From: Mytilus edulis
Taxonomy: Eukaryota; Mollusca; Bivalvia; Mytilida; Mytilidae
Length of the DNA stretch: 64,000 nucleotides
NCBI RefSeq assembly: GCF_963676685.1
Contig: NC_092355.1
Coordinates: 64,143,613-64,207,612, forward strand
Direction: 5' to 3'
Below the pieces are notes generated by a model. The model did not search any database. It saw only the letters and a list, made by a program, of their open reading frames with translations, and had not been told where the DNA came from. The position numbers and the translations under genes are program-made. This document shows, in pieces, positions 1 to 12,604 of the stretch. Each line of letters starts with the position of its first letter. Position 1 is the stretch's first letter.

Positions 1-779
1 AATAATGAAAAACTAACCTTTTCCCGATCCTTACATTTTTTCGACTTTTTTACATGATGTCAAGAGTTCAAAGAATGCTGCGAAAGAGTAACATAATTAT
101 CGCTTATATGTCTTCACATTCATTTACAATGAAGGTCAATTGTGCACTTCTTATATGTTCATTTTTAGCATTCAAGCAGCATATGTATATATGTTGTATG
201 TAGTATACACATCTGAGTAGACTTTTATATAGAATGTGACTTAAATCCAAATACTTACTCATTATGATGTCTATCACATCCCCTTACTTTTATATAACTA
301 AACACAAATAAGTGTTTAAGAGAGTGTCCATGGAAAAACCAGGCAGTGGATGGCACATGACATTTTTTTTCAAGACTTTTTCATCTCTTTCATATCACAA
401 ATTCATTCTTTCTCAAAGTTATTTTTGTTTTTATTAACTGCAACAAATAAAGAGGAAAAAAAAACATAGAAAGCACTAAAACTTTATTGAAAAGGGGAGA
501 TAACTCTTCATTTTGTACAGAATTTTGTTGCATTGTTAGTGAACTTAAATTTTCTGAGCCATCCATTGATGATTAAAAAAATATCTTTGTCATATATATC
601 CTTTGTATGATATAAACATTGCATTGGAACCAAACATGTGGGAAAAAGATTATGTTGTGCCACCCATATCATAGGACTTGCCTGATATTTACTTGGACAG
701 CCTCTTAATTGCTATAGTTTTGCATTGTCGTTATCTATAATTACGTATCTGGATGTTTATAGAACGCAATATGACTATG
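1..779. other. non-coding, no gene seen
   Basis: AT-rich sequence with no convincing ORF, splice-bounded exon or RNA gene on either strand. I see nothing specific in it. Confidence 0.5.
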
Positions 780-1044
780 AGTTGAAGAACAGCAACCAAG
801 GAACCAATTATTTGCTTTGGTTTTGGCATATTTTGTGTAATGAATTGGTACATCATATCTTTCCTTCCTTTTCCTTTATATGTGTATGTCACTGTTGTTA
901 AGGAAGTTCTTTATTTGCAGAAACAACCTAGATTTCTCAAATATAAATATCAAAGGGCCCTGTTTGTTTTCAACTTTTGTATTTCAAATTAACAACACCT
1001 TATTTATTTTCAAATTAACCCTTTCCGAATCTTAAAGAATTGTG

Positions 1045-1375
1045 AATGGAACAGTTTTGTGTCAAAGAGACAAAATTCCGAGGTCTTGATTTATTGTTGT
1101 GTTACATATTTGTTTTTCGTTAATTTGTTTTTGTCAATCGGCTTTTATTTTTCTCGTTTGAATAGTTTCACATTTCAAGGCCTTTTATAGCTAACTACAT
1201 GCAGTTTCGTCTTCGTTCTTTGTTGAATGTGACCTTTAGCTGTTGTTTTCTGTGTCATTTGGTCTCTTGTGAAGAGTTGTCTCATTAGCAATCATATCAC
1301 ATCTTCTGTTTTATAATACAAAAGAACAAAAATTAGCCAAAGGCCACAAATGGATCTTAAAGACAGGGAGAAAAT
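1045..1375 (-). repeat. interspersed repeat inside the duplicated flank
   Basis: This segment is absent from the partner copy at 48.5 kb. On the minus strand it contains a version of the recurrent motif GATGTGATATGATTGC followed by AATGAGACAACT, which appears in many places in this window (for example near 31590, 34230, 52775 and 55510). It is probably the end of a dispersed element specific to this lineage. Confidence 0.6.
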
Positions 1376-1885
1376 ACTGAAACTGGAGGAGGGCTTTAGC
1401 TGTCCTCTAAACAAATATATATACAAGTTCAGCAAAATAAATGCCACATGCACTCTAGGGATTGTTGTGATGAGTTAACTAAATAAACATAAACGAAATG
1501 TGTTTTATTGCAAATATTGAGATAGGAAAGAAGTCACAATCATAAAAACTGGATTCGATATGATGATTACAAATCTTGACTTAAAAATAGCAAACAATAA
1601 AGCTGTCGCAAAACCTTTTCATGTCTACAGTAATCATACAATGTCATACTGCAATTTCTATTTTGATTTGTGAGTCAGGATATTACCACAAATTCTTAAG
1701 ATTCTGAAAAGGCAAAGCTATATCACGATTTTTTTTAAATCCATTGTTTCGGATTAATATAGTGATCTTCTTATGCAGTTTTTTTTTAAAAAGAAATCGA
1801 AACTCGTATTACACCAAGGATCAAAGGCAATGTCAACTTTATCTTTAACAATGATTCTAATAACACAATATAAAATTAACAATTT

Positions 1886-1958
1886 TATTTCTCTGTCACG
1901 TCAGTATCTGCAGCCTTAGTTCTGGTGGTGGTAAATTATGCATTTGTTTTTCAAGTGC
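1886..1958 (-). pseudogene. truncated copy of the epsilon-tubulin last exon
   Basis: Read on the minus strand, this matches the C-terminal codons of the epsilon-tubulin gene at 49270-49440 (the QALEKQMHN region and the Pro/Thr-rich tail). The copy has a net one-base deletion in the run after the His-Asn codons (TTTACCACC here against CCCCACCACC in the parent), which shifts the frame to an early stop. Only about 24 codons are present and no other tubulin exon is seen near it, so it is a dead fragment. Confidence 0.75.
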
Positions 1959-3459
1959 CTGAATGCACAAACACAGAATTTATATTAAATATTTTGATTT
2001 GTTTTAAGTTCTTAACTTTATGGAACCGTCATCAAACAATCAACCAAATGAGTTGCACCTCATTTATTGATTACATACTAATAAAGTTAATTAGAGAAAG
2101 AAGGTGAAAACAATCATTAAACTATAAAAAAAAATAGACCATGTAGACAGCTACAAACTTTCTCCTTTCTTGATATGTATGTTTTGTTTAAAGGCTGGAT
2201 ACCCGATATCCTTTGTTTTTTCTTTTATTTGTTTGATTGAAAAAAAAATGAAGATACTCTATGCAAGCTAATTTTGTTAATAATTTTTTTTTTACTGTTA
2301 TCGTGGAACAATTTCCGGATTTCTTTTAACATATTATATATCAGGGGTTATCATAGACCAAGTTGTTTTGGATCTTTTTGCGTTCTGTTGTAGACATCTA
2401 ACTGTTTTTCAATATGGCTTGGCATAATTCACGTCAGATGGAAACATATTTATTTCTCACCTAAAGAACAAATAAAAGGACTTTTCTGGCATCTAAAAAC
2501 CCGATTTTTAAGACAACAAGGTTACCCGTCAAGTAATACTTCAGGATGATCATATAACATACGTATAGTCGATTTCAACAGAACCGATAATGTTGCGTCG
2601 GAATTTAACCCTTGTCAAGTCCATAAAATGTAAACATGCATCATCATAAAATTTATGCTACTACTGAACGATCAATACAATTCGTTTAAAACCCGGATTC
2701 ATGATCAGTAAAGAAAATATCTGTCTTGATACATGGACATGTTTGATCAGTCATTATGCAGACTACTACTACTATCTCAGGTTAGGTTGAATGATTGTGC
2801 CTGGTAAAACGTTTAAACTTGCTGCATTTGTATTCACCTGTCCTTGGTCAAGAGCCTGTTGTTCAGTAGTTTTCGTTTTTGTTGATGAGTTTAATACGTG
2901 TTACGCATGTCTCGTTTTCATACCGATTAGAAAATTGGTTTTCCCGTTAATATTATTTTACATATTAAGTCATTGTTAGGACCCTTTAAAGCTTGCTGTT
3001 CGGTGTGAATAAAGACTTCTTGTTTAATAAAGGCCGTGCTTAAACCTGTTATTGTTTATTGTTTTATATATTGCGACATGGATGGAGAGTTTTCCCATTG
3101 GTACTAATACTACATTGTCTTATTTATGATAAAAATGATGAAAATCCTCCAACACAACTACAATGAGGACAGATCAACAGTCCACTACTAAAAGGAGAGC
3201 AACATTAATCCAACGATGTCTTACTCAAGTGCGTCGTAAAGTTATCAGTTACTGCCACTACAGTTACATCTACATGTTTATATTTGCAAGTTGGTGATAC
3301 ATTGCATTTAGTTACAGACATGTCTTTGACAACGACAAGTTGTACATATCCGCTGTCATCTGCGACACAGGAATTGCATAACTGTAAACCTTAACGATAT
3401 CGGCGTTTATTAAATGTTTCAAATGCAAAAGAAGGATTGTAAGTCGCAAAAAGATCATT
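1959..3459. repeat. intergenic; degenerate dispersed repeat at about 2780-3060
   Basis: No gene is visible. Around 2780-3060 the sequence resembles the repeat at 55250-55560 (shared motifs include ATTGGTTTTCCC and the TGTTCAGT/GGTGTGA region), a diverged dispersed repeat. The rest is plain AT-rich sequence. Confidence 0.45.
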
Positions 3460-3900
3460 GGCAAACAATTCTTGCAGGTTCAGAACGAATCTAAAAGACT
3501 TTTGGACAAGGGTTATTGGTAGTTGAAAAGAACCCTTCGAAAATTTAACGACCAACATTACGATTTGGTTGACTGTTATTGAAAATCAGTATAACAAATG
3601 TCAAATGATATCTTCCAAAAACTGTAACTACAATTCTGAACTCTTTTCAAGACTGAACCTACCGAATTATACTTATCATCGGGTTTGTATTTTCTTTAGA
3701 ATTCGACAGGTGTCATATGTGGAGCAGGTTCTGCTCACCTTTCTGGAACATCTAAGTCACCAAGTGCTTAGAAAGTTCGCGTCTTCTTATTTCAATTTTT
3801 TTGTTTTCTTTAATACTGTTTATCTTGTTGTCGCTTTTCGTTTTTGCATGGCATTGTAATTTTTATTCTGTCTTGTGAGTTTGAACATTTATTTGGACTC
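3460..3900 (+). pseudogene. reverse-transcriptase element relic (C-terminal end and tail)
   Basis: Translating 3470-3570 gives broken pieces such as RTLRKFNDQHYDLVDCY, matching the thumb region of the RT family better preserved at 37.4-37.8 kb (SSLRKFYGRYYELV). Downstream, about 3707-3880 matches the characteristic tail of that family (GTGTCATATGTGGAGCAGG, then TTCTGGAACATCTAAG), also found at 37.9, 62.3 and 63.9 kb. Stops and indels make it non-functional. Confidence 0.6.
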
Positions 3901-6170
3901 GTTCACTTACTCTTGTTCGGCTGTTAAAGTCCAGTGTGTTGACACAACACTCAGTGTTTGTCAAAATTATTCGGTTACCGTCTGGTGACATTTGGCATTT
4001 CATTAAACGGCCGTGATATCCCAATTTTGATGACCTTTGCATATTCCATTCGAGAAAAGTATGCATGCTTTATGTTTCGTTGAAAAAGAAGAGATGAACA
4101 GATGAAAGGGTACAAGACAGAGTGAAATGCATTGTCAGAAACATGGTCAACAACTCGTTGTCCTGTGCAATAACATTCTAGTATTCAGGTAGGCATACGT
4201 TTATGTATAAATGCAATTAAAAGTGTGACAAGCAACACCAATATTAAACTAGAGATTCTCAAGAGACTTGTCGCTCACATTGATGTGCATATTAAACAAA
4301 GGACACACTGAAACATTGTAGACGAAAATAACATTATGGAAAACAATCTCTGGCGTGTTTGTTTTCTAATCTCGTACTGCTGATCATTAAGGTCTGTTTG
4401 GTTGCCCTCTTTCGTCATGTTATTATTTAGCTTTTGCTCTAAACACAAAAGAGGGTAAACAACTCCTATGCAAAGTAACACTCATCTAAATATACCAGTA
4501 AACTTTGATTTGTTAGTATATCTTGCCTTGCTTATCCTTTTTGATTATCTAAGTTTTATCTCTTTAATTTAAGTGTATCATATTAGGCAAAACACAAATA
4601 AAACTGCAAAAATTGTATTTACTCCAATAAGTAGTCGGCTATTAATTTTAATTGTAGATTTTGTCTTGTTGATCATTTGTGTACGTTTAATTTATGTATA
4701 TCTATCATAAGTTTTTTTGTAAAAAGATATCAGACAAACAGAGCAACATAAATTGTACAAATTGGCATCAAAGGCCAATAACTATATTAAGAAGTCATTT
4801 GAGGATTTCAACCTTAAGACGTGTTTGAAGAACTGGTCCTCTTGATCATTTTTGCAATTATAAGTTTCTCTAGATCAATCATAGTTTTCAAGATTAAAGG
4901 TAAATAATTGTGGCAAAATCAATTTAGGGCAAAAACTCCTACCTAAAATCAACTGACAATTTTTGACGAAGTTTTGCAAACCAACTTATTTTCACGGATA
5001 CTTTATTTCGCGTTTTACTCTTTCTAGTACACTCCGCGGCAGTTTAATTTCGTAATTTCTAATTTACTAGATGTAGTTAAATAAAGAAAGATCCAAATTA
5101 TACATATTCGTTTCGATTTATATTTGTGATATTTTTTCACTCGAGCAAGTCGCAAAAATAATCGCTCGCGAAAATAAGTTGATTTACAGAATATGGATAA
5201 TTGGTATAGCTCATTATTCTGAACAATTTTACCAATTCAGATTTCTTACTCTTTCGACGGTTTTCAGAGTAATATACAAAACTTGCATGTTATAATTGAA
5301 GCCATTTTGGTAATCTTTGTTGACAGGCGGGCTCATCGAACATATTATTAAAATAAATACTCTTATGGTAATTGTTGTACAGTTTGATTATATTTAGCCA
5401 AGTAAATGCAAAGAAGTTTTTTTTAAAAAGAAAATCAAAAGTTACAAAACAATTGTTAAAAAATCTACTATTAAAGGACATATTGAGCCAAATGACATTT
5501 TTGGTCAAGCTTAACTTATTTGTAGATCGTACTTGTAGATAATACAAGTGAAAGGTTTAGCTAGCTATAAAACCAGATTTGATCCACCATTTTCTACTTT
5601 AGAAATTGCCTGTACCAAGTGACAGTTGTTGTTCGTTAATTTGATGTGTTTGAATTTTTGATTTTGCCATTTGATAAAGGACTTTCCGTTTTGAAAGTTT
5701 CCTCGGATTTAAGTATTTTTTGTGATTTTACAAACCAAGCTTAACTTCAAGTATTCAATTGACAGATATACTAAAAAACGAAAAATGAAAAAAGAGAGCA
5801 TTTCATAGATAAATTTATACATTTTCAGATTATAAAACAGTTCATAAAATACAAACAAGTATTGATTTTTTATTTGCTTGTACCGGCAGGAAAACAGTTA
5901 TTTTACAATTAACTTTTAAAATTGTTAAATGAAATTTAACACATAATGTTCAAAGTGAACTATTAACGATTGTGTTTATCTATTTGTTGATTGAAGTGTG
6001 TTGTATATCAGGTAAAAAAAGTTTCTCCGCAGAATAATTTAACTTTCGAGTTTTATCGCCAATGCCAGATAAATCATTATAACTGGATCAATAGTTTAGA
6101 TTTAAGACGTTCTAATCTTGACCTTTTAACGCACAAGTTTGCAATGATATTTATTCCCAGGCTAACATCT
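3901..6170. other. intergenic, no gene; one dispersed repeat at about 5590-5720
   Basis: No convincing coding exon. The segment near 5590-5720 matches 34020-34175 (shared TTTGATTTTGCCATTTG and TTTAAGTATTTTTGTGATTTTA-like stretches), so it is a dispersed repeat. The short ORFs here show no recognisable family. Confidence 0.5.
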
Positions 6171-9100
6171 TCATTTAGGGCTATCTTCATTCTTGATCAT
6201 GTTGATGGTTAGAGACTTGATTGCATCATCTGCAGTTATCTTCTTCCATTCGTCCATTTTATTTTCAAATGCTTTATAACCATATGTTTTGCAAAGTTCT
6301 TTTTCGAATTGTGAAATGAACCAAATCCAGTATTTTGGAAGTTCATCGAAAGAAGATGGTTCAATTATCCAATTATCTATTACTTCTGTATATTTCCTGT
6401 ACTTATGTAAACAGTTCAATCCATCCTTCCCAGAGTTTTTAAATCTCAGTTTCGTATCAATTGCATTACAACGAAAGTAGTTATCTGAAGACACTAAACA
6501 ATTGCAAGACATCCATGCCATCATTTGAGTTCGTGTTTGTCGTATACCAAAAACACCTGGAGGTCTGTGTTGAATACAGGAATGCGTCTCCCTTTTGTGT
6601 TTATCCCTTTTCTGACAGATTTCATTGCAAAAAGGGCACTTCGCAGTGCATCCCCATAACCAATTAAACACTTTTTGATATGGTGAGTCTGTCCATTTAA
6701 CGTTTTCAGCAACCTCTGATTTGAAACTATTTTTAACTTTTTGTTCAACGTTTTCAAACTCGTTCAATGTAAGTTCTTTGAAATGAAACACGTCTACGCA
6801 TTCGTCACCTATATCAGTATGAAAAGTACCCTTTGTGACCGTGTTATCTTTGTAAGGATTCTCCTCGAATATAGTGCACCATTCAGACATACGTGCTTTT
6901 TTATCATCGCTGGTTTTGATGACAAGAGATTTCAAGATTGTTTTTATCTTCATACAACTTCTAGAAATGGAAGTCTCGGCAAATCTTGTATATTCATTTT
7001 CTTGCCCGTTTTTAGCAAATATTTTTTTGTTAATATACTTTGTCAGCCAATTGAGGGCATATGAACTACTGTCGTCAATATATTGCATAAATTCGTCAAA
7101 ATTGGGATTATTAACAAAATTTGTCATTATAGCTATCATTAGGCTATACTTTGTATTGAAAGTGTCAGGTATGATACTGTTTACAACAATGGTAGGTAAT
7201 TAACGTGAAACGGTTTCGATAATAAATCGTTCTATATTTCTTAAAAAAAGTTGTGCCATCCTCACCTCTGTTGCTGGGTCTTTCACTAAGCTTATAAAAT
7301 ATTTTGAATATGTTTCTTTTTCAGATTGCATTTGTTTTTTTATATCATTTCTGCCATTGGTTATTCAAACAAGTAAAATCTTCCACTATAAACATTTTGA
7401 TATGCACTGCTAGTTTTGCACGAAGTGCTTTTGTCAGCAAAAAAGAGCTATTGGTGTTGGAATTGTTGTTATCCAAGCTTTTCATCAAAATAAAAAACAC
7501 TTTTTTGGCATAAGTATCTTTGAATTGCCGATATTCCTCATGTAACGAAGAAATATAATTATCATTTTTTTCATAATGATGTTGATTGTGAAGTGAGCAC
7601 TTGTCTTATGTTCCAGCAAAACTACATCTTTTGTATGATCATCGACCGGTGACAATGCCCATGTGATATGATCATCTTGAAGCTGGTCCAATCCTACACT
7701 ATCCGCCAGTGCTTTCATATGCCGATATCTATCCCGAAAAGCCTTATTTTTTTTTGTTTCTTCATATAACAGTGATTTCTCGGCTTTAAATGTATCAAAT
7801 AGGATTTTGTCAATGATCTCTTCCACTCGCAACGGGTTTTTATCATTAATGAAATCGATGCCTTTTAACCAACTATTCCATATTCCATCAAAAAGTGAAT
7901 ACATGTCTTTTTTCTGATAACTCTTCTTCTTTACATTTAGCAACATAACTTTGAGCTTTTTCCTTTAGCTCTTTTTTATGTCTTGTCATTTTAGTAATTT
8001 GATCCAAAGAAAATTGATGACACGATTTAAGAAGCTCTATATCATTTGTTCCTTTCAGTATAAGCAGTCTTTTCAGTTCTTTAATTTCTAAAATTCTTAT
8101 TTCTGTATACTGCTCCATTATATTTTTGAGTCTGTGTCTGTTTACATAATCTTTGAAGTCCTCCTCTGCCATAGACAACTTTTCTGTTAAATTGTTCCTT
8201 AGTTCTTCGGTGTTCTTTTCGCAAACAGAATCGATAATTTCCCTTTTTGTACAAGCTATACGTCTTGTTACTATGGTAGAGATGAATTCGTCAGCTTCAC
8301 ATTCGAGCATCCATGTCATTTTTTGATAAAAAAAGTTCCATTTCTCTGTACACTTTAATTTCAAGACTGTTTCGGAAACTAAACACAAAACCCTCTGCAA
8401 GTATTCCGCGAGAAAAATCTCCAATTCTGATGATTGTGTCTGTAAGAGAATAACTTGTTTCATGTGATTTTGCGATGTCATGTAATATGTGGTGTTTTAA
8501 AAGTGCTACCTTGTTACTATAACCTTATGCAACAGTCGCCATCGGAGGTTCTCCTTGTCATAAGTTGGGAAAATACCGCACGTCCGACTCGGGTTTTATT
8601 CCAATAACTTGATTAAATGAGAAAATGTCAGAACGATCTTCACTGAGAGCAGCATATTTGACCATTTCGTCTAATCTATGCATAAGTTTGTCTATATCGT
8701 CTTTCAATCTAACGTCTGCATCATGGGCATCCACATTTTGGTGTAAAAATACGCACCTTTGTTGCATTTTTAGATTTTTGTTTACCATCTTTAGTCTTAA
8801 GCAAGCATGGACGGCAATTTGAAGGAAATTTTCTATTTCAGAAGTATTTTCACCTTTGATGTTCAATATAGTGATATTTCCGAGACCAATTGCAAACGTA
8901 GCAAGTTCATTTTCAAAAACACGCCTAGTCTGATCCAAAGAAGCGCGGATACCTTCTGTGTCAAGAATAAGTAAATAATTGAATGGTAAGGTATCGTCTG
9001 TAACTCTGATCAACTGCATGAATACACCACGAGTACATCTTCCAGCGCTGACTGCAAAGTGGAGTCCACACATAGTATTTAGAAGAGTAGACTTTCCAGA

Positions 9101-10861
9101 ACTTTGGATACCAAGTACAGATATAACATATACGTTTTGATCACCGATATCTTCTTTCAATTGACTTAGAACGGCTTTTACCCACTGCAGTGGCACCATA
9201 CCTGTGTCTCCGTTCATGAACTCAAATGGAAAACCAAACTGTAGCATGTTGCTTACAAACTTTTGAAATATGCCAACCTCCGACCTGTATGTAGTTTTGC
9301 GTTCAATTGTGTGTTGAACCTGAATTGAAAATGCCAGACCCATTTCTCGTATAAAATGATCATAACAATGTGTGAGTGTAAAACTTAAGGTTTTCTGATT
9401 ATATTTTTGATTAGATCTTAACCTTTCATCCATGAAAGTTTTCATCCAAGCTATGAAAAACCGCTTTTCGTTATTACTTTCTTTTAGTTTGGCTGTACTG
9501 AGCATGTTGCGTGTAAATTGCTGCAAGGTTTCACTTTTTTCAATCAAATCAAATTGTTGCTGCTCAATTTTATATTTCATTCTTTTCAATTCTTCTAGTT
9601 CGTCTTCTAATTTTGACCTAAATAATTTTTTCGTACAAAAGCATAATTCTTTCCATACTCTGCCTTGTAGTGGAAAAAGTGTGCGTTTGTCAGGTTGTTT
9701 GTTTATAAAATCAATAATGTCTTTAGACATTGTATAGCCTTCAATGGAAAAATGTTCATCGCCAAAGTTGATATCTGATATCACTTCTGCAAACCTTTTT
9801 GCCTTTGTATTCAATAAAGACTTTCGTATTTTTCGTTGAAAGCGCTGAGCAATGGTAAAGTCTATTTCACCTCCTACCCTGATCATGTTCTCGTTATTTA
9901 ACAAAAATTGTTTCTTGAAGTCTTGAACTTTAGTTATGTCCCCAGCTTCTTCTTTTCTGCTCTCGATACCATAAATTATACACTTATCAAAAGAATGTAT
10001 CTTTTTAAGGGTTTGGACAATATTTAATTTATCAAGACTGTGGATATTTATTAGAACAATGACTACATCTGAAATGGACGATACAGTTCTGATTTCTTCC
10101 TCGTAATGCAAACAGTTGCCTCTCAAGTTCAAAAACATTACCACGTCTTGGGAAACATTTGCTGAATCGCTATTAGAGGGTATAAACCATGACGCCTCAA
10201 CCATTCCATTCGTTATTAATTTCTCGGTTTCGAATGACATGCAAGCTTTTTTATTAAAAAATGTAGGAGGCTTTTGATTTGATAGAATTTCGTTAATCAT
10301 GTTTGATTTGGAAACAGTTTCATGTGTCGAAGGTCCAATTCTAAGGAAAGTAACTTTTTTAATATCCTGAGACAGTGCATCTTCCTCTACCCATTCTCCA
10401 TCCTTTTTTCTATTAATGTCAACTTTTCGAAATGCCCACTTCGACATTATAAGTTTGTCTTCCAGAGTGCGATAAATAAATGGTACAACAAGTCGACAGA
10501 AAAAACATTTTAGATACAAGTTCTTGTTGTAGAATTAGGTCACAACATAGAAAAGTAAGAAGAAAGACATCTAACGGATGCAAAGATATGACAGTTTTGT
10601 CAGGTCTGTCAAAAGAAAAATCGTCGTGTTCATCGTCATGGCATCCATAAAGAGCGATCAAATCTGCTTCCCTTCCCTCGTAGTTAAGATTCATAAATCT
10701 TCTGAAGAACAACCAAGGGATAGATTCTAAATTCAATTCTTCATCAGTAGATTTTCCAATGATTTCATTAATCATTGGTAGTGAAATCTTTGAAGGATAA
10801 AACTCTTCCAATTTAAGTTCTTTTAACATATTTAGCATAAACTCTTTGCGTGCAGCCTGAT
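6171..10861 (-). pseudogene. GVIN1/VLIG-like very large GTPase pseudogene
   Basis: This is a close relative of the intact gene at 18851-23535, in the same orientation, matched along nearly its whole giant exon. It keeps the acceptor (TTTTTTACAG before 10861, same splice phase), the P-loop GIQSSGKSTLLNTMCG, the DTEGI G3 motif, the HQNV region and a C-terminal Cys/His-rich block. The frame is broken: an extra T in a T-run at 10500-10505; TGA at 8558-8560 where the intact gene has Trp; TAA at 8525-8527; a frameshift near 8315-8345; an extra A at 7908-7913; a one-base loss near 7562-7571; and further stops between about 7140 and 7480. The longest surviving open pieces are 8558-10519 (653 codons), 10419-10898, 7888-8481, 7485-7946 and 6171-7139. 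No Death-fold or other 5' exon was found between 10.9 and 18.8 kb, so it also lacks a promoter-proximal part. Several lesions are homopolymer length changes, so some could be assembly errors, but the substitution stops cannot be. Confidence 0.85.
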
Positions 10862-11705
10862 CTGTAAAAAATATTTCACACATTTCAGATAGCATCATTG
10901 TACAAGTCTCATGAAAGATTATTTTTTTTGGTTGAAGGTATAATATATTTGTGTAATAATCAAATTAAATTATTACCCTCATATGACTTTCCTTATATAA
11001 AAATTGAAATTTACCACACTTAATTCCGACAACGCATTTCTCTGCACATCTACATTTTAGTTGGTGATACAAAATCAAAATGTATAAATGACGGACCCTT
11101 AGGATATAAAGAACCTATCGATACAAAATATATAATAATCATGCATAATCAACACCAAGACGTTGGAATTTCATAGTATGATAACTTGACGTTATGTAAT
11201 AAAACTGACGACGTCACGATTTTTGATGTTTTTTTTTTTTGCAAAATGTTGAGGTTGCGTCGCTTCGACCGGGAAAACGAAGTCGGTGACCATATATATC
11301 TTTTTTACATCATCTAATTGGTAAGACAAAGAAGAAGAAAATGTTTTTTTTTTTTTAAATCTATGGAGTGATTTGTGTGATTTATACATGGAACTGAAAA
11401 ATGTAGAAGAAAAACAAGGATTTTCCCTATATATTCAATGTAATTTAGTACCTTCCCGGACCATTCTAAAAATTGATTTTTCTCGAAAACGAAGTCGGTG
11501 GCATATACTTTTTTTTACATTTTTGGATGTATATTTTCAATATCTAATTGAGTTCAAAATTTAAAAAAAATCTATGGACTAGTTCATTTACTGATCCTTG
11601 ACCTTAATGGGTGTTTTCATAATGGCCATGCAATATGTCCAATCTATCTGATAATAGTTAAGGGTGTCTGTAATGACATAATGCAAAGCAGAGGGACATT
11701 TCAGA
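10862..11705. repeat. intergenic; diverged direct repeat pair
   Basis: No gene. Two diverged copies of about 95 bp lie at about 11275-11370 and 11486-11580, each running from AAAACGAAGTCGGTG through a T-rich run to AAATCTATGGA. They look like a local duplication. Confidence 0.5.
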
Positions 11706-12390
11706 CATGAATTTGGGATAGATAATTACTGTGACACGTCTATATATATAGTCCCCTACTGTACTGTAAGGGGAATAAATTAACATTTATATAGTTATGA
11801 TAGGGTTCATTATACAGACAACATATGTTTAACTTAATGAATGAAGTACACTTTGCAATGAATAAAAACTTGTACACAGTATACAATCGATATAAACTTC
11901 TTGATATATATTGTACAAATTTATTTAGGAAAAATAGTTGTGAAGATCTTTACATGAATTTATTTTCAAATAGTTTCTGATTATCATATTGTTGACAAAG
12001 TCTCCCGATTGTTAACCACCGACTGTGTGCTCAAGCACACCGCCATATTCACTTTCATGGAAAGTGTTGTGTCTCCAATATTTTATTGATTAGATATAAA
12101 TCAGGCAATAATCAGGATTGTTCCTTTAAAACTTCTATTAACAGAGGTTTTCTGGATTTTTACGATTTATTCATCATAATTATAGATTTCTTATATATTA
12201 TAAATCGCGTGACAAGATTATGGAGTGTCTTCACTTAAACAATGTTATATGGATATGGCCATTGTTATATTATAGTTCGTTTCTGTGTGTGTAACATTTT
12301 AACGTTGTGTCGTTTGTTTTCTCTTATTTTTGAGTGTGAATTCACATTACTATAAGACGTGTCACGGTAATTATCTATCCCAAATTCATG
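11706..12390. mobile_element. 685-bp element with long terminal inverted repeats
   Basis: The left end CATGAATTTGGGATAGATAA continues for about 37 bp and is matched with one or two differences by the reverse complement of the right end at about 12354-12390 (TTATCTATCCCAAATTCATG). There is no transposase ORF, so it is non-autonomous. A clean target-site duplication was not seen. The sequence just outside the right end (12391-12604) is another repeat family also present at 49480-49705, so the element may be nested in it. Confidence 0.7.
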
Positions 12391-12604
12391 TATTTGGTTT
12401 TGATGTTATATTTGTTATTCTTATAGGATTTTGTCTAATGCTTAGTCCGTTTCTGTGTGTGTTACATTTTAATATTGTGTCGTTGTTCTCCTCTTATATT
12501 TAATGCGTTTTCATCAGTTATAGTTTGTTACCCCGATTGTGTTTTTTGTTCATGGATTTATGAGTTTTGAACAGCGGTATACTACTGTTACCTTTAATAA
12601 ATAA
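12391..12604 (+). repeat. dispersed repeat, family shared with 49480 and about 27.05-27.42 kb
   Basis: It matches 49480-49705 closely: GATGTTATATTTGTTATTCT, TTTGTCTAATGCTTAGT, CGTTTCTGTGTGTGTTA and the end GGTATACTACTGTTACCTTT all recur in order. A more diverged relative lies near 27050-27425. No coding potential. Confidence 0.7.

Larger units (their letters stand above)
780..1958 (-). repeat. duplicated epsilon-tubulin 3' flank, left copy
   Basis: This block aligns collinearly with about 48258-49340, the 3' flank and final coding exon of the epsilon-tubulin gene. Shared landmarks are the stretch beginning TTGTGTAATGAATTG (near 835 and 48331), the segment around GATGAGTTAACTAAAT (near 1470 and 48730), the block around TCATGTCTACAGTAAT (near 1619 and 49002) and the CTTTATCTTTAACAATGATT block (near 1838 and 49226). 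The left copy carries an extra repeat of about 330 bp near 1045-1375. Similarity stops at about 1958, inside the coding exon, so only the last part of that exon was copied. Confidence 0.8.

Noticed and set aside
1925-2107. Plus-strand ORF overlapping the TUBE1 fragment
   Set aside because: It is the antisense of the broken tubulin exon plus random AT-rich sequence.
6289-7203. Several plus-strand ORFs within 6.2-10.5 kb and 19-23 kb
   Set aside because: They are antisense shadows of the VLIG-like coding sequences, with no family resemblance of their own.
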